Positions 42,135 through 51,984 of a DNA stretch of 64,000 nucleotides are shown here, piece after piece (the stretch's first letter is position 1; each line of letters begins with the position of its first letter). The DNA is from Pseudohalioglobus lutimaris (GTDB lineage: Bacteria > Pseudomonadota > Gammaproteobacteria > Pseudomonadales > Halieaceae), in the NCBI RefSeq assembly GCF_002866825.1, contig NZ_PKUS01000001.1, positions 310,001 to 374,000 on the forward strand. The letters run 5' to 3'. A program made the position numbers and the translations under genes. The notes below the pieces were generated by a model, which saw only the letters and a list, made by a program, of their open reading frames with translations, searched no databases and had not been told where the DNA came from.

Positions 42135-43883
42135 TCAGGCGTCCAGTACAGGTGCCACGCGCATGACCTCCTCAATGGTCGTCTGGCCGCGGGCTACACG
42201 ACTCGCTCCGGACAGGCGCAGCGTTTTCATGCCTTCACGCATGGCAATTTTTCGAATTGTCGTGGTCTCCAACTGAGGGTGAATTTCGCCTTGTACGGCA
42301 GGGCTGTTTACCAACACCTCGTAAATACCCTGGCGCCCCATGTAACCCGTGTCCCGGCAAATCCTGCAACCGACAGGACGTGCCACCTGCTCCGGAGGCT
42401 GCATTTGCCAGGGCGAGGTAAGCTGGTGCCATGCATCATGATCCAGGGGTTCGGAGGTTTTGCAATGAGAACAAAGCATACGCACAAGTCGCTGTGACAT
42501 GACCCCGCGCACCGTGGCCTTTATCAGGTAGGCAGGCACGCCAAGTTCCAGTAGTCGCGACAGGGAGCTGGGCGAGTCATTGGTGTGCAGGGTCGACAAC
42601 ACAAGGTGACCGGTCAGTGCCGCTTGTACCGCCATGTTGGCTGTTTCCAGGTCGCGGATCTCGCCAATCATAATGATGTCAGGGTCCTGGCGCATAAGCG
42701 CGCGTACGCCAGAGGCAAAATCCAGGCTGATGCCATGGTTGACCTGCATCTGGTTGAAGGCGGGCTCCATCATCTCGATGGGGTCCTCAATGGTGCAGAC
42801 GTTCACCTCCGAGGTCGCCAATTGCCGGAGCGTAGAATACAGGGTGGTTGTTTTACCCGAGCCGGTCGGCCCGGTTACCAGCACGATCCCGTTGCCCACA
42901 CTGGTCATCTGGTGCCAGCGCAGCAGGTCATCTTCGGTCAGTCCCAGCTGCTCAAAAGACTTCTGCAGCACATCCGGATCGAAGATGCGCATCACCAGCT
43001 TTTCGCCAAACGCAGTAGGCAGGGTCGCCAGGCGCAACTCAACCTCGTTACCCTCAGGCGTGCGCGTCTTGAGCCGGCCATCCTGTGGACGGCGTTTCTC
43101 TGCCACATCCATACGCCCGAGGATCTTGATGCGGCTGGTCACCGCGGCGCCAACCTGTTGTGGCAATTCATATACGCTGTGTAATACACCATCAATGCGG
43201 AAGCGTACGTTGCCCACATCGCGGCGGGGCTCAATATGGATATCACTGGCGCGTTGCTCAAAAGCATACTGCAACAACCAGTCGACAATATTGACGATAT
43301 GCTGGTCATTGGCATCGGGCTCTTTCATCGAGCCAAGTTCCAGCATCTGCTCCAGGTTGCTGGTTCCGGGCTTTACCTCCAGCCGATCAGAGCCGCGAGC
43401 TCCACGCACGGAACCCGCCATGGAGTAGAACTCAGCGGTGTGCCTGGCGATATCCCTTGGATCGGCCAATACCCGGCGGATGCGCTTGCGCAGCACATGT
43501 TCGAGATTTCCTTCCCAGCCATTGATATAAGGTTCCGCCGTGGCTATCCACACCTCGTCTGTATGTACTTCTACAGCCAGAATGCGATGGCGCTCGGCAA
43601 AGGCTTGCGACATCACCTCTGCGACCTCAGTGACATTGATCTTCAGTGGATCAATTTCGTAAACAGCCTGTTCGGTGCGCGTGCTCAGCCAGGCCAGCAA
43701 ACCCTCCATGTCCAGCACCTTACCGGGGCAGGACAGGTCAGCCAGGCGCTGCTCCGCCAGGTAGATGAGCGGATGGACCTTGACCCGGGCATTCTGCGCG
43801 ATCCTTGCCAGGTCCTGATCGCTGATGCGACCGTCACTGTGCAACTGGTGTGTAAGTGGCGCCAGCTCCAGGCGATGCTCCAT
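42135..43883 (-). CDS. GspE/PulE/PilB-type secretion ATPase, orphan
   Basis: A 582-residue protein. The N-terminal 150 residues resemble the T2SSE_N/MshEN domain. The ATPase core follows: ASDIHIEPRRDVGNVRFRIDG, Walker A GPTGSGKTTTLYSTL (about residue 338), Asp box CTIEDPIEMM, Walker B DPDIIMIGEIRDLETA, His box GHLVLSTLHTND. A four-cysteine zinc site (LCSHC ... GCRIC) lies after it. These ATPases drive type II secretion or type IV pilus extension. No other gsp or pil gene is in the window, so its partner machine is unknown. It is first in the leftward run that continues to glnE and waaF. Confidence 0.92.
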   Translation of the reverse strand: MEHRLELAPLTHQLHSDGRISDQDLARIAQNARVKVHPLIYLAEQRLADLSCPGKVLDMEGLLAWLSTRTEQAVYEIDPLKINVTEVAEVMSQAFAERHRILAVEVHTDEVWIATAEPYINGWEGNLEHVLRKRIRRVLADPRDIARHTAEFYSMAGSVRGARGSDRLEVKPGTSNLEQMLELGSMKEPDANDQHIVNIVDWLLQYAFEQRASDIHIEPRRDVGNVRFRIDGVLHSVYELPQQVGAAVTSRIKILGRMDVAEKRRPQDGRLKTRTPEGNEVELRLATLPTAFGEKLVMRIFDPDVLQKSFEQLGLTEDDLLRWHQMTSVGNGIVLVTGPTGSGKTTTLYSTLRQLATSEVNVCTIEDPIEMMEPAFNQMQVNHGISLDFASGVRALMRQDPDIIMIGEIRDLETANMAVQAALTGHLVLSTLHTNDSPSSLSRLLELGVPAYLIKATVRGVMSQRLVRMLCSHCKTSEPLDHDAWHQLTSPWQMQPPEQVARPVGCRICRDTGYMGRQGIYEVLVNSPAVQGEIHPQLETTTIRKIAMREGMKTLRLSGASRVARGQTTIEEVMRVAPVLDA

Positions 43884-44054
43884 TAACTACTCCCCGATTG
43901 TCGTCACCATTAAGGCTGGAGCCACTATGGCTACCGGCGCTGAAACAAGGCACCGGCCTGCGCAGCTACAGACTGACGCCATGCTAGCACAGGGCTTGAG
44001 ACCACACCTCTTGATGTCGGTCATGGCGGATGGTGGCGATTGTGTGAAGATTTT

Positions 44055-44083
44055 ATGACACAGAGGTGCTTTGTTTCTATACT
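44055..44083 (+). promoter_or_regulatory. Sigma-70 promoter of the DUF47-pit operon
   Basis: ATGACA (44055-44060; 5 of 6) and TATACT (44078-44083; 5 of 6) are separated by exactly 17 bases, and the gene starts 38 bases after the -10. The stretch 44044-44061, read on the minus strand, is loosely like a Pho box (GTGTCAT, four A, then TCTTCAC). The resemblance is weak, and Pho control is only a possibility. Confidence 0.62.
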
Positions 44084-44121
44084 TCGCTCCCTTATCGCCT
44101 CCCAAAACTGGAGACTCTTTC

Positions 44122-44802
44122 ATGGTCAGCAGAAACCCCCTGGGCAATCTATTCGGACGCTCTCCCATCGGCCCTATTCAGGAGCATATGCAGATTGCAA
44201 CCGAGGCAGCCGAGCATTTACCGGAACTCATCCAGGCGGCAGCGGACAACAACTGGGACCGTGCCAGAGAAATCCACAAAGCCATCAAGGCTGCCGAGAA
44301 GGAGGCAGACAAGCTGAAACGCTCGGTGCGCCGTCACCTGCCAAAGAGCCTGTTCCTGCCTGTACCCCGCTCAGATTTGCTCGCTCTGGTAGCGATACAG
44401 GACCAGGTGGCCAACACCGCCAAGGACTTCGCCAGCATCTTCATGGGTCGCGACATGCGCTTCCCCGATAAAATGTTTCCCGCAGTGCTGGAGCTCACCG
44501 CGACCTCCGTCGCCTGTTGCCAGCATGCGCTGCGGGCCATTCAGGAACTGGACGAGCTACTGGAAGTGGGCTTTACAGGGCGTGAAGTGAAGCGAGTAGA
44601 AGTGATGCTCAAAGAACTGGACAAGCTGGAGCGCAGCACAGACAAACAACAGTTCGCCCTGCGCCGCAAACTGTTCCGATTGGAGAACGAGCTGCCCCCG
44701 GTAGACGTCATGTTTTATTACCGCGCCACGGCCCTGCTAGGCACTCTGGCGGACAGCGCTGAAAGCGTAGGCGACCGCCTGCAAATTTTGCTCGCCAAGT
44801 AA
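44122..44802 (+). CDS. DUF47 (TIGR00153) PhoU-like protein paired with Pit
   Basis: A 226-residue all-helical protein. MVSRNPLGNLFGRSPIGPIQEH at the start, then EIHKAIKAAEKEADKLKRSVRRHLPKSLFLPVPRSDLLALVAIQDQVAN in segments, is the DUF47/PhoU-like family. It commonly stands before Pit transporters and is thought to regulate them. ATG 44122 has GGAG 9 bases upstream; the longer open frame to 44071 runs into the promoter. Its stop is 15 bases from the pit ATG, so the two form one operon. Confidence 0.9.
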   Translation: MVSRNPLGNLFGRSPIGPIQEHMQIATEAAEHLPELIQAAADNNWDRAREIHKAIKAAEKEADKLKRSVRRHLPKSLFLPVPRSDLLALVAIQDQVANTAKDFASIFMGRDMRFPDKMFPAVLELTATSVACCQHALRAIQELDELLEVGFTGREVKRVEVMLKELDKLERSTDKQQFALRRKLFRLENELPPVDVMFYYRATALLGTLADSAESVGDRLQILLAK

Positions 44803-44817
44803 CCGGGGAAACTGACA

Positions 44818-46098
44818 ATGGAAATTATCGCTCAGTACGGCACTGTTTTTCTGATTCTGGCCTGCATTTTCGGCTTCTTCATGGCATGGGGTATCGGTGC
44901 CAATGATGTCGCCAACGCCATGGGCACCTCGGTAGGTTCACGTGCCCTGACCATCAAACAGGCGATTCTTATCGCCATGATTTTTGAATTCCTTGGCGCG
45001 TACCTGGCCGGTGGAGAAGTCACCTCCACTATACGCAAGGGCATCATCGACCCACAGGTTCTGGAGAACAACCCGGAATTGATGGTCTACGGTATGCTGT
45101 CTGCCCTGCTGGCTGCCGGCACCTGGTTGCTGGTCGCCAGTATAAAAGGCTGGCCCGTATCCACTACACATTCCATCGTGGGTGCTATTGTCGGTTTTGC
45201 CTCCGTAGGTATTTCCGTGGACGCAGTCCATTGGAGTAAGGTAGGGGGCATCGTCGCTTCCTGGGTCGTTTCTCCATTACTGGCCGGCACGATTTCCTTC
45301 AGCCTGTTCATGAGCGTAAAGATGCTCATTCTGGACACCGACCAGCCCTTCCTGCGCGCCAAGAAATACATCCCCGTGTACATGTGGATGGTGGGCTTCA
45401 TGATCGCCATGGTGACCCTGCTCAAAGGGCTGAAGCACGTGGGCCTGGATTTCGATATGGGCCTGGGCAGTAACTTTGCCAATGCCATACCCATCGCCAC
45501 CGTGATCGGTCTGCTGGTCGCCGGCCTGGGCTCGCTGCTAATGCGCAATATCCAAGATGATCACGATGATGAAAATCGCTTCGGCAGCGTAGAGCGGGTG
45601 TTTGCTGTGTTAATGGTCTTTACCGCCTGCTCCATGGCCTTTGCTCACGGCTCCAACGACGTTGCCAATGCCGTAGGTCCTCTGGCCGCGATAGCAAGCA
45701 CCGTACAATCCGGGGGTGAAATCGCCGCCAAATCTGCAATGCCCTGGTGGATCCTGCTGGTTGGTGCCTTGGGTATCGTCATCGGATTGGCCACCTACGG
45801 CTGGAAGGTCATCACCACCGTAGGTCGGAAGATCACCGAACTTACTCCCAGCCGAGGCTTCGCCGCGGAATTGGGCGCGGCCTCTACGGTAGTGATGGCA
45901 TCTGCGACCGGCCTGCCCATTTCCACCACCCACACCCTGGTGGGCGCGGTGCTGGGCGTGGGCTTTGCCAGGGGTATTGCAGCGCTTAATCTGCGGGTGA
46001 TCGGCACCATTTTCATGTCCTGGGTCATAACCCTGCCCGCTGGAGCAGGCCTGGCGATCATCTTCTTCTTCCTGTTCAAAGGCATATTCAGTCCCTGA
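44818..46098 (+). CDS. pitA: Inorganic phosphate permease, Pit family
   Basis: A 426-residue membrane protein with ten or so helices and the two family repeats: AWGIGANDVANAMGTSVGSRALT near the N-terminus and FAHGSNDVANAVGPLAAI in the second half, plus WPVSTTHSIVGAIVGF and LPISTTHTLVGAVLGVGFA. It takes up phosphate with metal and proton at low affinity across the inner membrane. GGGGAA precedes the ATG. It is the second gene after the DUF47 protein. Confidence 0.95.
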   Translation: MEIIAQYGTVFLILACIFGFFMAWGIGANDVANAMGTSVGSRALTIKQAILIAMIFEFLGAYLAGGEVTSTIRKGIIDPQVLENNPELMVYGMLSALLAAGTWLLVASIKGWPVSTTHSIVGAIVGFASVGISVDAVHWSKVGGIVASWVVSPLLAGTISFSLFMSVKMLILDTDQPFLRAKKYIPVYMWMVGFMIAMVTLLKGLKHVGLDFDMGLGSNFANAIPIATVIGLLVAGLGSLLMRNIQDDHDDENRFGSVERVFAVLMVFTACSMAFAHGSNDVANAVGPLAAIASTVQSGGEIAAKSAMPWWILLVGALGIVIGLATYGWKVITTVGRKITELTPSRGFAAELGAASTVVMASATGLPISTTHTLVGAVLGVGFARGIAALNLRVIGTIFMSWVITLPAGAGLAIIFFFLFKGIFSP

Positions 46099-46104
46099 TT
46101 CCTT

Positions 46105-46159
46105 CCCGGGGGAGCGGTGCCAGGGCAAAAGCCCGCATTCGCAGTCAGCTCCCCCAGGG
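46105..46159. repeat. GC-rich inverted repeat after pit
   Basis: GGGGGAGC pairs with GCTCCCCC, extended by CCC/GGG outside, around an interior that itself contains GGGC-AAAA-GCCC. It directly follows the pit stop. There is no T run, so it is at best a stabilising or Rho-assisted 3' structure. Confidence 0.6.
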
Positions 46160-46247
46160 TTTACACTAGCGACCTCACCACCGCGGCTACGACACTATGT
46201 CGGCCCCGTGCGTCATGCCTATTCCCTACCGGACTGGTCACAAGCAC

Positions 46248-47399
46248 ATGCCAAGCACTGAACATCGCATCATCGAACAGCTGGGACAACTGATCGGCTC
46301 GGCCTCGGTAAGCTCCACAGATCCCGCCTGGGACCAGGGTAACCGCGCGGTGATAGACCTGCTGGCTGGCTGGCTGTCACACATGGGTTTCGATACGGAG
46401 ATCCAGGAGATCACCCCCGGTGGCAATAAAGCCAACCTCATCGCCACCCGCGGCACCGGGCCGGGTGGCCTGGTATTAGCCGGCCACACCGATACCGTGC
46501 CGTTCGACGAGGGACGCTGGCAGAGCGACCCGCTCACACTTAGCGAACGCGATAACCGCCTCTATGGTCTGGGCAGCACTGACATGAAAGGGTTTTTCCC
46601 CCTGGCGCTGGCGGCAGCCCAGAGCTTTGCAGAGGTGGCGTTACAGCAACCCCTGATCCTGCTCGCCACCGCCGATGAAGAGAGCTCCATGAACGGAGCC
46701 AGGGCGCTCGCTGCTGCGGGACGGCCCAGGGCACGCGCAGCGATAATTGGCGAACCTACATCACTGGTACCTGTGCGCATGCACAAGGGTATAATGATGG
46801 AGGCAGTCCATATCATTGGCCGCTCCGGCCACTCGTCAAATCCCGCGCTGGGCAACAACGCCCTGGATGGCATGCACGCGGTAATGGGCGACCTGATGAA
46901 CTTCCGCACGGAAATGGCGCAGCGCTACGGCAACCCTCTTTTTGAAGTTGCCCACCCCACACTGAACCTCGGCCATATCCACGGCGGCGACAGCCCCAAC
47001 CGTATCTGCGGTAAAACCGCGCTGCACTTCGACCTGCGCATGACCCCGGGCGGCGACAACGCCGAAGTCCGCGAGGACATCCGCCAGCGTCTCGCTGTCA
47101 TCGGCCAGGCGCGCGGGCTGGACGTGGAACTGCGCTCGCTGATCCATGATGTATCGCCCTTTGAGGAGGCCGCCGACAGCGAACTGGTGCAGCTCGCCGA
47201 AAAACTCACCGGCCACAGTGCGATCGCCGTTGCCTTCGCCACGGAAGCTCCGTTCCTGCAACAGTTGGGTATGCAAACGATAGTCATGGGTCCGGGCTCC
47301 ATCGACCAGGCACACCAGCCGGATGAATTCATGCCGCTGGACCAGGTGCGTCCCTGTATCGCTTTGCTTGAGCAATTTATTCGGCACTATTGCCTGTAG
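46248..47399 (+). CDS. argE: Acetylornithine deacetylase
   Basis: A 383-residue M20-family metalloenzyme. Metal ligands are in LAGHTDTVPFDEGRW and GLGSTDMKGFF, the catalytic Glu in ATADEESSMNGAR, another ligand in IIGEPTSLVPVRMHKG, and the last His in GPGSIDQAHQPDEF. It releases ornithine from N-acetylornithine. ATG 46248 starts the family-like N-terminus; an in-frame ATG 17 codons earlier is less likely. ArgA follows on the same strand after about 140 bases, so both ends of the linear arginine pathway are neighbours. Confidence 0.93.
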   Translation: MPSTEHRIIEQLGQLIGSASVSSTDPAWDQGNRAVIDLLAGWLSHMGFDTEIQEITPGGNKANLIATRGTGPGGLVLAGHTDTVPFDEGRWQSDPLTLSERDNRLYGLGSTDMKGFFPLALAAAQSFAEVALQQPLILLATADEESSMNGARALAAAGRPRARAAIIGEPTSLVPVRMHKGIMMEAVHIIGRSGHSSNPALGNNALDGMHAVMGDLMNFRTEMAQRYGNPLFEVAHPTLNLGHIHGGDSPNRICGKTALHFDLRMTPGGDNAEVREDIRQRLAVIGQARGLDVELRSLIHDVSPFEEAADSELVQLAEKLTGHSAIAVAFATEAPFLQQLGMQTIVMGPGSIDQAHQPDEFMPLDQVRPCIALLEQFIRHYCL

Positions 47400-47503
47400 T
47401 GCTGCTCTCTTGCCGCTTGAGCGGGCCGTTTAACGCGCATCAGGCGTGATAGACACAGATGTGGAAAATTGCCATTAGGTAAACACGGCAGACTTCGGTA
47501 ATC

Positions 47504-47525
47504 TTGATAATTCGCTATTAATCAA
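47504..47525 (+). promoter_or_regulatory. AT-rich imperfect palindrome upstream of argA
   Basis: TTGAT and ATCAA frame an AT-rich core that pairs partly (AAT with ATT). It stands 17 bases before the GTG start. It is broadly reminiscent of an ArgR box but does not match the TGAAT-4-ATTCA pattern well. Confidence 0.3.
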
Positions 47526-47541
47526 TAAGTTGGATAGAAAC

Positions 47542-48846
47542 GTGACGACGCCCAGCCGGTCCCACATCCGCTGGTTCAGAAATACCGCACCCTACATCAA
47601 CCTGCACCGGGGCAAGACCTTTGTGCTGATGCTGGGGGGTGAAGCCGCGCAAGATGAAAACTTCGCCAACATCATTCATGACATCGCCCTGCTCAAGAGC
47701 CTGGGCGTCAGGCTGGTCCTGATTCACGGTTCGCGCCCACAAATCGCCGCCCGCATGGACAAAGCCGGACTAAAGAGCAGCTTTCACCACGACGTGCGTA
47801 TCACCGATACCGAGGCGATGGAGCATGTGAAGGATGCTGCCGGCTCATTGCGTGCGCAGATCGAGGCGCTGCTCTCCATGGGCCTGCCCAACTCCCCCAT
47901 GCTGGGTTCACGGATGCGGGTGTGTTCAGGAAATTTCGTTACTGCCAGGCCCATTGGCGTGGTTGACGGCGTGGACTTCCAGCACACCGGCAAGGTACGT
48001 CGCCTGGACACAGACGGCATCCATCGCCAATTGCAGGATGACTCCATCGTGCTGTTGTCACCCCTTGGCTATTCCCCCACCGGAGAGATTTTTAACCTTG
48101 CCCTGGAAGACATAGCCGTACATTGTGCCGCCGCCATCGGTGCGGACAAACTGATTCTGTTCGGTGAAGAAAGCGGGATTATGGATGGCGAAGGCCAGCT
48201 CATACGTCAGCTGGCCGTGACCGACCTGGCGCAACTTACCCCTGAAGATGCCGAGCAGGCCAGCCTGTTACACACCGCGAAGCTCGCCTGTACGGAGGGC
48301 GTTCCGCGCTGCCAGATCATCAGCTACCGGGACGACTGTGCGCTACTTGAAGAATTGTTTACCCACGACGGCAGTGGCACCTTGGTGGCCAACGTCGCTT
48401 ATGAGAGTTCGCGACAGGCGGGCATAGATGACGTGGGCGGGATACTGGAGCTGATTGAACCACTGGAGCAGCAAGGCATCCTGCTGAAGCGCTCGAGAGA
48501 GCTGCTGGAACAGGAAATCTCCCGGTTCCGCCTGCTGGAGCGTGATGGCCGGGCCATTGCTTGCGCGGCCCTTTACCCGTTTCCGGAGAATGGCTGTGCG
48601 GAACTCGCCTGCGTGGTGACGCATCCCGACTACCGCGGCGGCCAGCGCGGGCAGCGCCTGTTACAGGAACTGGAGCAAGAGGCGCGGCACAGCGGACTGA
48701 GCAGGGTATTCGTGCTCAGCACACAAACCGCCCATTGGTTCCTTGAGCAGGGCTTCGTTGAGACGTCGCGAGACGAACTGCCGGATCGGAAACAGGCCCT
48801 TTACAACCTGCAGCGCAGCTCCAAGGTGTTTTTCAAGGACCTTTAA
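47542..48846 (+). CDS. argA: N-acetylglutamate synthase
   Basis: A 434-residue protein in classical ArgA form. An amino-acid-kinase domain (TAPYINLHRGKTFVLMLGG, VLIHGSRPQIAARM) carries the regulatory arginine site, followed by a GNAT domain (ACVVTHPDYRGGQRGQRLLQ, VLSTQTAHWFLEQGF). It makes the first arginine intermediate from acetyl-CoA and glutamate. The start is GTG 47542 with GGA upstream; TTG four codons earlier lacks a site. It follows argE, the gene for a later step of the same pathway. Confidence 0.95.
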   Translation: MTTPSRSHIRWFRNTAPYINLHRGKTFVLMLGGEAAQDENFANIIHDIALLKSLGVRLVLIHGSRPQIAARMDKAGLKSSFHHDVRITDTEAMEHVKDAAGSLRAQIEALLSMGLPNSPMLGSRMRVCSGNFVTARPIGVVDGVDFQHTGKVRRLDTDGIHRQLQDDSIVLLSPLGYSPTGEIFNLALEDIAVHCAAAIGADKLILFGEESGIMDGEGQLIRQLAVTDLAQLTPEDAEQASLLHTAKLACTEGVPRCQIISYRDDCALLEELFTHDGSGTLVANVAYESSRQAGIDDVGGILELIEPLEQQGILLKRSRELLEQEISRFRLLERDGRAIACAALYPFPENGCAELACVVTHPDYRGGQRGQRLLQELEQEARHSGLSRVFVLSTQTAHWFLEQGFVETSRDELPDRKQALYNLQRSSKVFFKDL

Positions 48847-48900
48847 AGGGCCGCACCAGATAGAGAATTCCCACTGGGGCGAAGGCAGGAACAAAGAGTG

Positions 48901-49944
48901 ATGACTATGCCCTGGTACGCAAAGGTGCCTCTACTGCTGTCATTCCTGATGGCGCTCGCCCTGGCCGCACTGGAATACCGCAACCACAGGGGCGCACTGA
49001 CAGCCGCCACCCTGTTCACTGAAACCCGCATTGAGCCTCTCGGGGATATCGGCTCGACCCGCACCCTGCGCATCTTACCCCTGCTTGAGTTCCACAGCGC
49101 GGACCCCGGGCTCCTGACCGAGGTGGGTGTATCCTACCTGGTGGATATAGATGATCACCGGATTCTGTACGACGTCGGCCAGAATACCCGGAATCTCACA
49201 CCCTCCGCACTGGAGCGCAACATGTCGGCACTGGGTATCGACCTGGCCAGTATCGATACCGTTTTCATCTCACACAATCACCTGGACCATGTCGGAGGGC
49301 TCAACTGGCAGAACAACAACACCTTCTCACTGGGGGCCGAGCAGAAACGCTTTCCCAACCCTCGCACCCAGCTTGTCGTACCGGGCTCCATGAGCTACCC
49401 GGGACTGCAGCCAGTTTACGCCACTGCGCCGATGCGTATAGGCGAGGGCGTGGGTTCCACTGGCCTGGCCACCACCGGCACCATCGGCAGGCAACTGGCG
49501 ATTGGCTGGATTGAAGAACACTCGCTGGTGGTCAATGTGGAGGGGCTGGGCGGCGTGATTATCGTCGCCTGCGGGCACCAGCCCGTGCCCAATTTACTGC
49601 AACGATATGACGATGCGTTTACGGAGCCGTTGTATGGCATTGTCGGTGGCCTGCACTTCCCTGTGCCCGAAGGGCGTATCAAACTGGGCCCGGTCGATGT
49701 GCAGCGCCAGCTGGCGTCTGGTGAAGGCCTTTTCAGCCCCCTGACCGAGGAGGAAGTTGACAGGCAAATCGCCCTGTTAGAGGCTCGCAACCTGGGTATC
49801 ATCGCGGTGAGCAGCCACGACAGCAGTGATCAGGTAATCGAGCAGGTACGCGCTACCTTTGGCGCTGCCCACCGCTACATCAGGGTCGGTGAGGAGATAA
49901 TCATCACCGCAGCGAACACCCGGGCGCACACCGAGACCCGGTGA
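48901..49944 (+). CDS. MBL-fold metallohydrolase with N-terminal membrane anchor
   Basis: A 347-residue protein. One N-terminal hydrophobic helix (VPLLLSFLMALALAAL) is followed by a metallo-beta-lactamase fold: FISHNHLDHVGGLN (HxHxDH zinc motif), then IIVACGHQPVPN and YGIVGGLHFPV as further ligand strands. The layout resembles the group annotated as 7,8-dihydropterin-6-yl-methyl-beta-ribofuranosylaminobenzene phosphate synthase-like, but the membrane anchor makes another substrate likely. Function unassigned. ATG 48901 directly follows an in-frame GTG. Confidence 0.82.
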   Translation: MTMPWYAKVPLLLSFLMALALAALEYRNHRGALTAATLFTETRIEPLGDIGSTRTLRILPLLEFHSADPGLLTEVGVSYLVDIDDHRILYDVGQNTRNLTPSALERNMSALGIDLASIDTVFISHNHLDHVGGLNWQNNNTFSLGAEQKRFPNPRTQLVVPGSMSYPGLQPVYATAPMRIGEGVGSTGLATTGTIGRQLAIGWIEEHSLVVNVEGLGGVIIVACGHQPVPNLLQRYDDAFTEPLYGIVGGLHFPVPEGRIKLGPVDVQRQLASGEGLFSPLTEEEVDRQIALLEARNLGIIAVSSHDSSDQVIEQVRATFGAAHRYIRVGEEIIITAANTRAHTETR

Positions 49945-50004
49945 GGCCAGGCTGGCATGGAACCCCACCGGCGGACCTCGTCGATTGAGGCCACCGGCAG
50001 CAGG

Positions 50005-50032
50005 TTAATTCTCCGCTGATTTTTGCTATCCT
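50005..50032 (+). promoter_or_regulatory. Candidate extended -10 promoter of ilvD
   Basis: TTAATT (50005) and TATCCT (50027) are 16 bases apart, and TG-C precedes the -10 (TGCTATCCT), an extended -10. The gene starts 62 bases further on. Confidence 0.4.
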
Positions 50033-50094
50033 CCAGCGTCTCATCTTTGACCTTCAGCCGCTCGGCCCCCGCAGCGGCCTACACGGATACCACG

Positions 50095-51939
50095 ATGCCC
50101 GACTATCGCTCAAAAACCTCCACGGCCGGCCGCAATATGGCCGGCGCCCGCGCTCTGTGGCGCGCCACCGGCATGAAAGACGGGGACTTCGAGAAACCCA
50201 TTATCGCCGTCGTCAATTCCTTCACCCAGTTCGTCCCCGGTCACGTACACCTCAAGGACCTGGGCCAGCTGGTGGCCCGGGAGATCGAGGACGCCGGCGG
50301 CGTGGCCAAGGAGTTCAATACCATTGCCGTCGACGATGGAATCGCCATGGGCCACGACGGCATGCTCTACAGTCTGCCGTCTCGCGACATCATTTCCGAC
50401 TCCGTCGAGTACATGGTCAACGCCCACTGCGCCGACGCCATGGTATGCATCTCCAACTGCGACAAGATCACCCCGGGGATGCTTAACGCGGCCATGCGCC
50501 TGAACATCCCCGTGGTGTTTGTCTCCGGCGGGCCCATGGAAGCAGGCAAGACCAAATTATCCGAGCACAAGCTGGACCTGGTAGACGCCATGGTGATCGC
50601 CGTGGACGACAGCGCCGACGATGAGACCGTAGCCGAGTACGAACGCTCTGCCTGTCCCACCTGCGGTTCCTGCTCAGGCATGTTCACCGCTAACTCCATG
50701 AACTGCCTCACTGAGGCGCTGGGGTTGTCGCTGCCGGGCAATGGTTCCACCCTGGCCACCCATGCAGACCGCGAACAACTGTTCCTGCGCGCTGGCCGCC
50801 TGGTGGTGGACCTGTGTAAACGCTACTACCAGGACAACGACGAGTCAGTACTGCCGCGCAACGTGGGCTCATTCAAAGCCTTCGAAAACGCCATGAGCCT
50901 GGATATCGCCATGGGCGGCTCCACCAACACCATCCTCCACCTGCTGGCGGCCGCCCGTGAAGCGGAGCTGGACTTCACCATGGACGACATCGACCGGCTG
51001 TCACGGAAGATTCCCCAGCTGTGCAAAGTAGCGCCCAACACCCCCGAATACCACATGGAGGATGTGCACCGCGCGGGCGGCATTATGGGTATTCTCGGTG
51101 AACTGGACCGCGCGGGGTTATTGCACACCGACTGCCCAACCGTGCACAGCAAAACCATGGCCGCGGCCCTGGAGCAGTGGGACATCATGCGCACCCGGGA
51201 CGCCGCCGTGCACAAGTTCTATAGCGCGGGCCCGGGGGGCGTTCCCACCCAGACCGCCTTCAGCCAGGACACGCGCTGGCCCAGCCTGGATGACAATCGC
51301 GAAAGCGGCTGTATCCGCTCCCTGGAAAACGCCTTCTCCCTGGAAGGCGGCCTGGCTGTATTGACCGGCAACATCGCCGAGGATGGCTGTGTCGTTAAAA
51401 CCTCAGGTGTGGACGAGTCCATTCTGGTGTTCTCCGGACCGGCCTATGTGTGCGAAAGCCAGGAAGCCGCGGTCGACGCTATTCTCAATGACCGGGTGCA
51501 GGCCGGGGATGTGGTGATCGTGCGCTACGAGGGGCCCCGTGGCGGGCCCGGCATGCAGGAAATGCTCTACCCCACCAGCTATATCAAGTCCAAGGGCCTG
51601 GGTAAGGCCTGCGCCCTGCTCACCGACGGTCGCTTCTCTGGTGGCACATCTGGCCTGTCCATCGGCCACGCATCTCCGGAAGCAGCCGCTGGCGGCGCCA
51701 TTGCCCTGGTAGAGAACGGCGACACCATAGAGATCAATATCCCCGAACGCAGTATCAATGTGAAACTGTCTGACGAGGAGCTCACAGCCCGCAGAGAAGT
51801 GATGGAAGCGAAAGGCGACAAGGCCTGGAAGCCTGTTGACCCGAGGCCGCGCAAGGTAACACCGGCGCTGAAGGTCTACGCGAAGATGGTAACCAGTGCG
51901 GACAAGGGTGCGGTGAGGGATTTATCACTGCTGGATTAA
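50095..51939 (+). CDS. ilvD: Dihydroxy-acid dehydratase
   Basis: A 614-residue IlvD/Edd enzyme. [20 protein letters not shown] is the IlvD N-terminus, the Fe-S ligands are in [11 protein letters not shown] and [19 protein letters not shown], and [20 protein letters not shown] marks the active-site region near the C-terminus. It makes the 2-keto acid precursors of valine, isoleucine and leucine. ATG 50095 gives the family start. A 24-codon open frame upstream is not conserved-looking. A long inverted repeat follows its stop. Confidence 0.97.
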   Translation: MPDYRSKTSTAGRNMAGARALWRATGMKDGDFEKPIIAVVNSFTQFVPGHVHLKDLGQLVAREIEDAGGVAKEFNTIAVDDGIAMGHDGMLYSLPSRDIISDSVEYMVNAHCADAMVCISNCDKITPGMLNAAMRLNIPVVFVSGGPMEAGKTKLSEHKLDLVDAMVIAVDDSADDETVAEYERSACPTCGSCSGMFTANSMNCLTEALGLSLPGNGSTLATHADREQLFLRAGRLVVDLCKRYYQDNDESVLPRNVGSFKAFENAMSLDIAMGGSTNTILHLLAAAREAELDFTMDDIDRLSRKIPQLCKVAPNTPEYHMEDVHRAGGIMGILGELDRAGLLHTDCPTVHSKTMAAALEQWDIMRTRDAAVHKFYSAGPGGVPTQTAFSQDTRWPSLDDNRESGCIRSLENAFSLEGGLAVLTGNIAEDGCVVKTSGVDESILVFSGPAYVCESQEAAVDAILNDRVQAGDVVIVRYEGPRGGPGMQEMLYPTSYIKSKGLGKACALLTDGRFSGGTSGLSIGHASPEAAAGGAIALVENGDTIEINIPERSINVKLSDEELTARREVMEAKGDKAWKPVDPRPRKVTPALKVYAKMVTSADKGAVRDLSLLD

Positions 51940-51984
51940 TCCGCTGCTAGCATCAGCAGCGTCGATGAGTTTACCCTGAATAGC

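Noticed and set aside
41349-42497. Long plus-strand open frame (382 codons) opposite glnE
   Set aside because: It lies antisense to the strongly supported glnE and the end of the GspE-like gene; its translation is Ser/Arg/Pro-rich with no family pattern, as expected of a mirror frame in GC-rich coding DNA.
46105-46159. Inverted repeat after pit as intrinsic terminator
   Set aside because: No T run follows on either strand, so it is reported only as a repeat.
47504-47525. Firm ArgR box before argA
   Set aside because: The palindrome departs too far from the TGAAT-4-ATTCA pattern; kept only as a low-confidence regulatory candidate.
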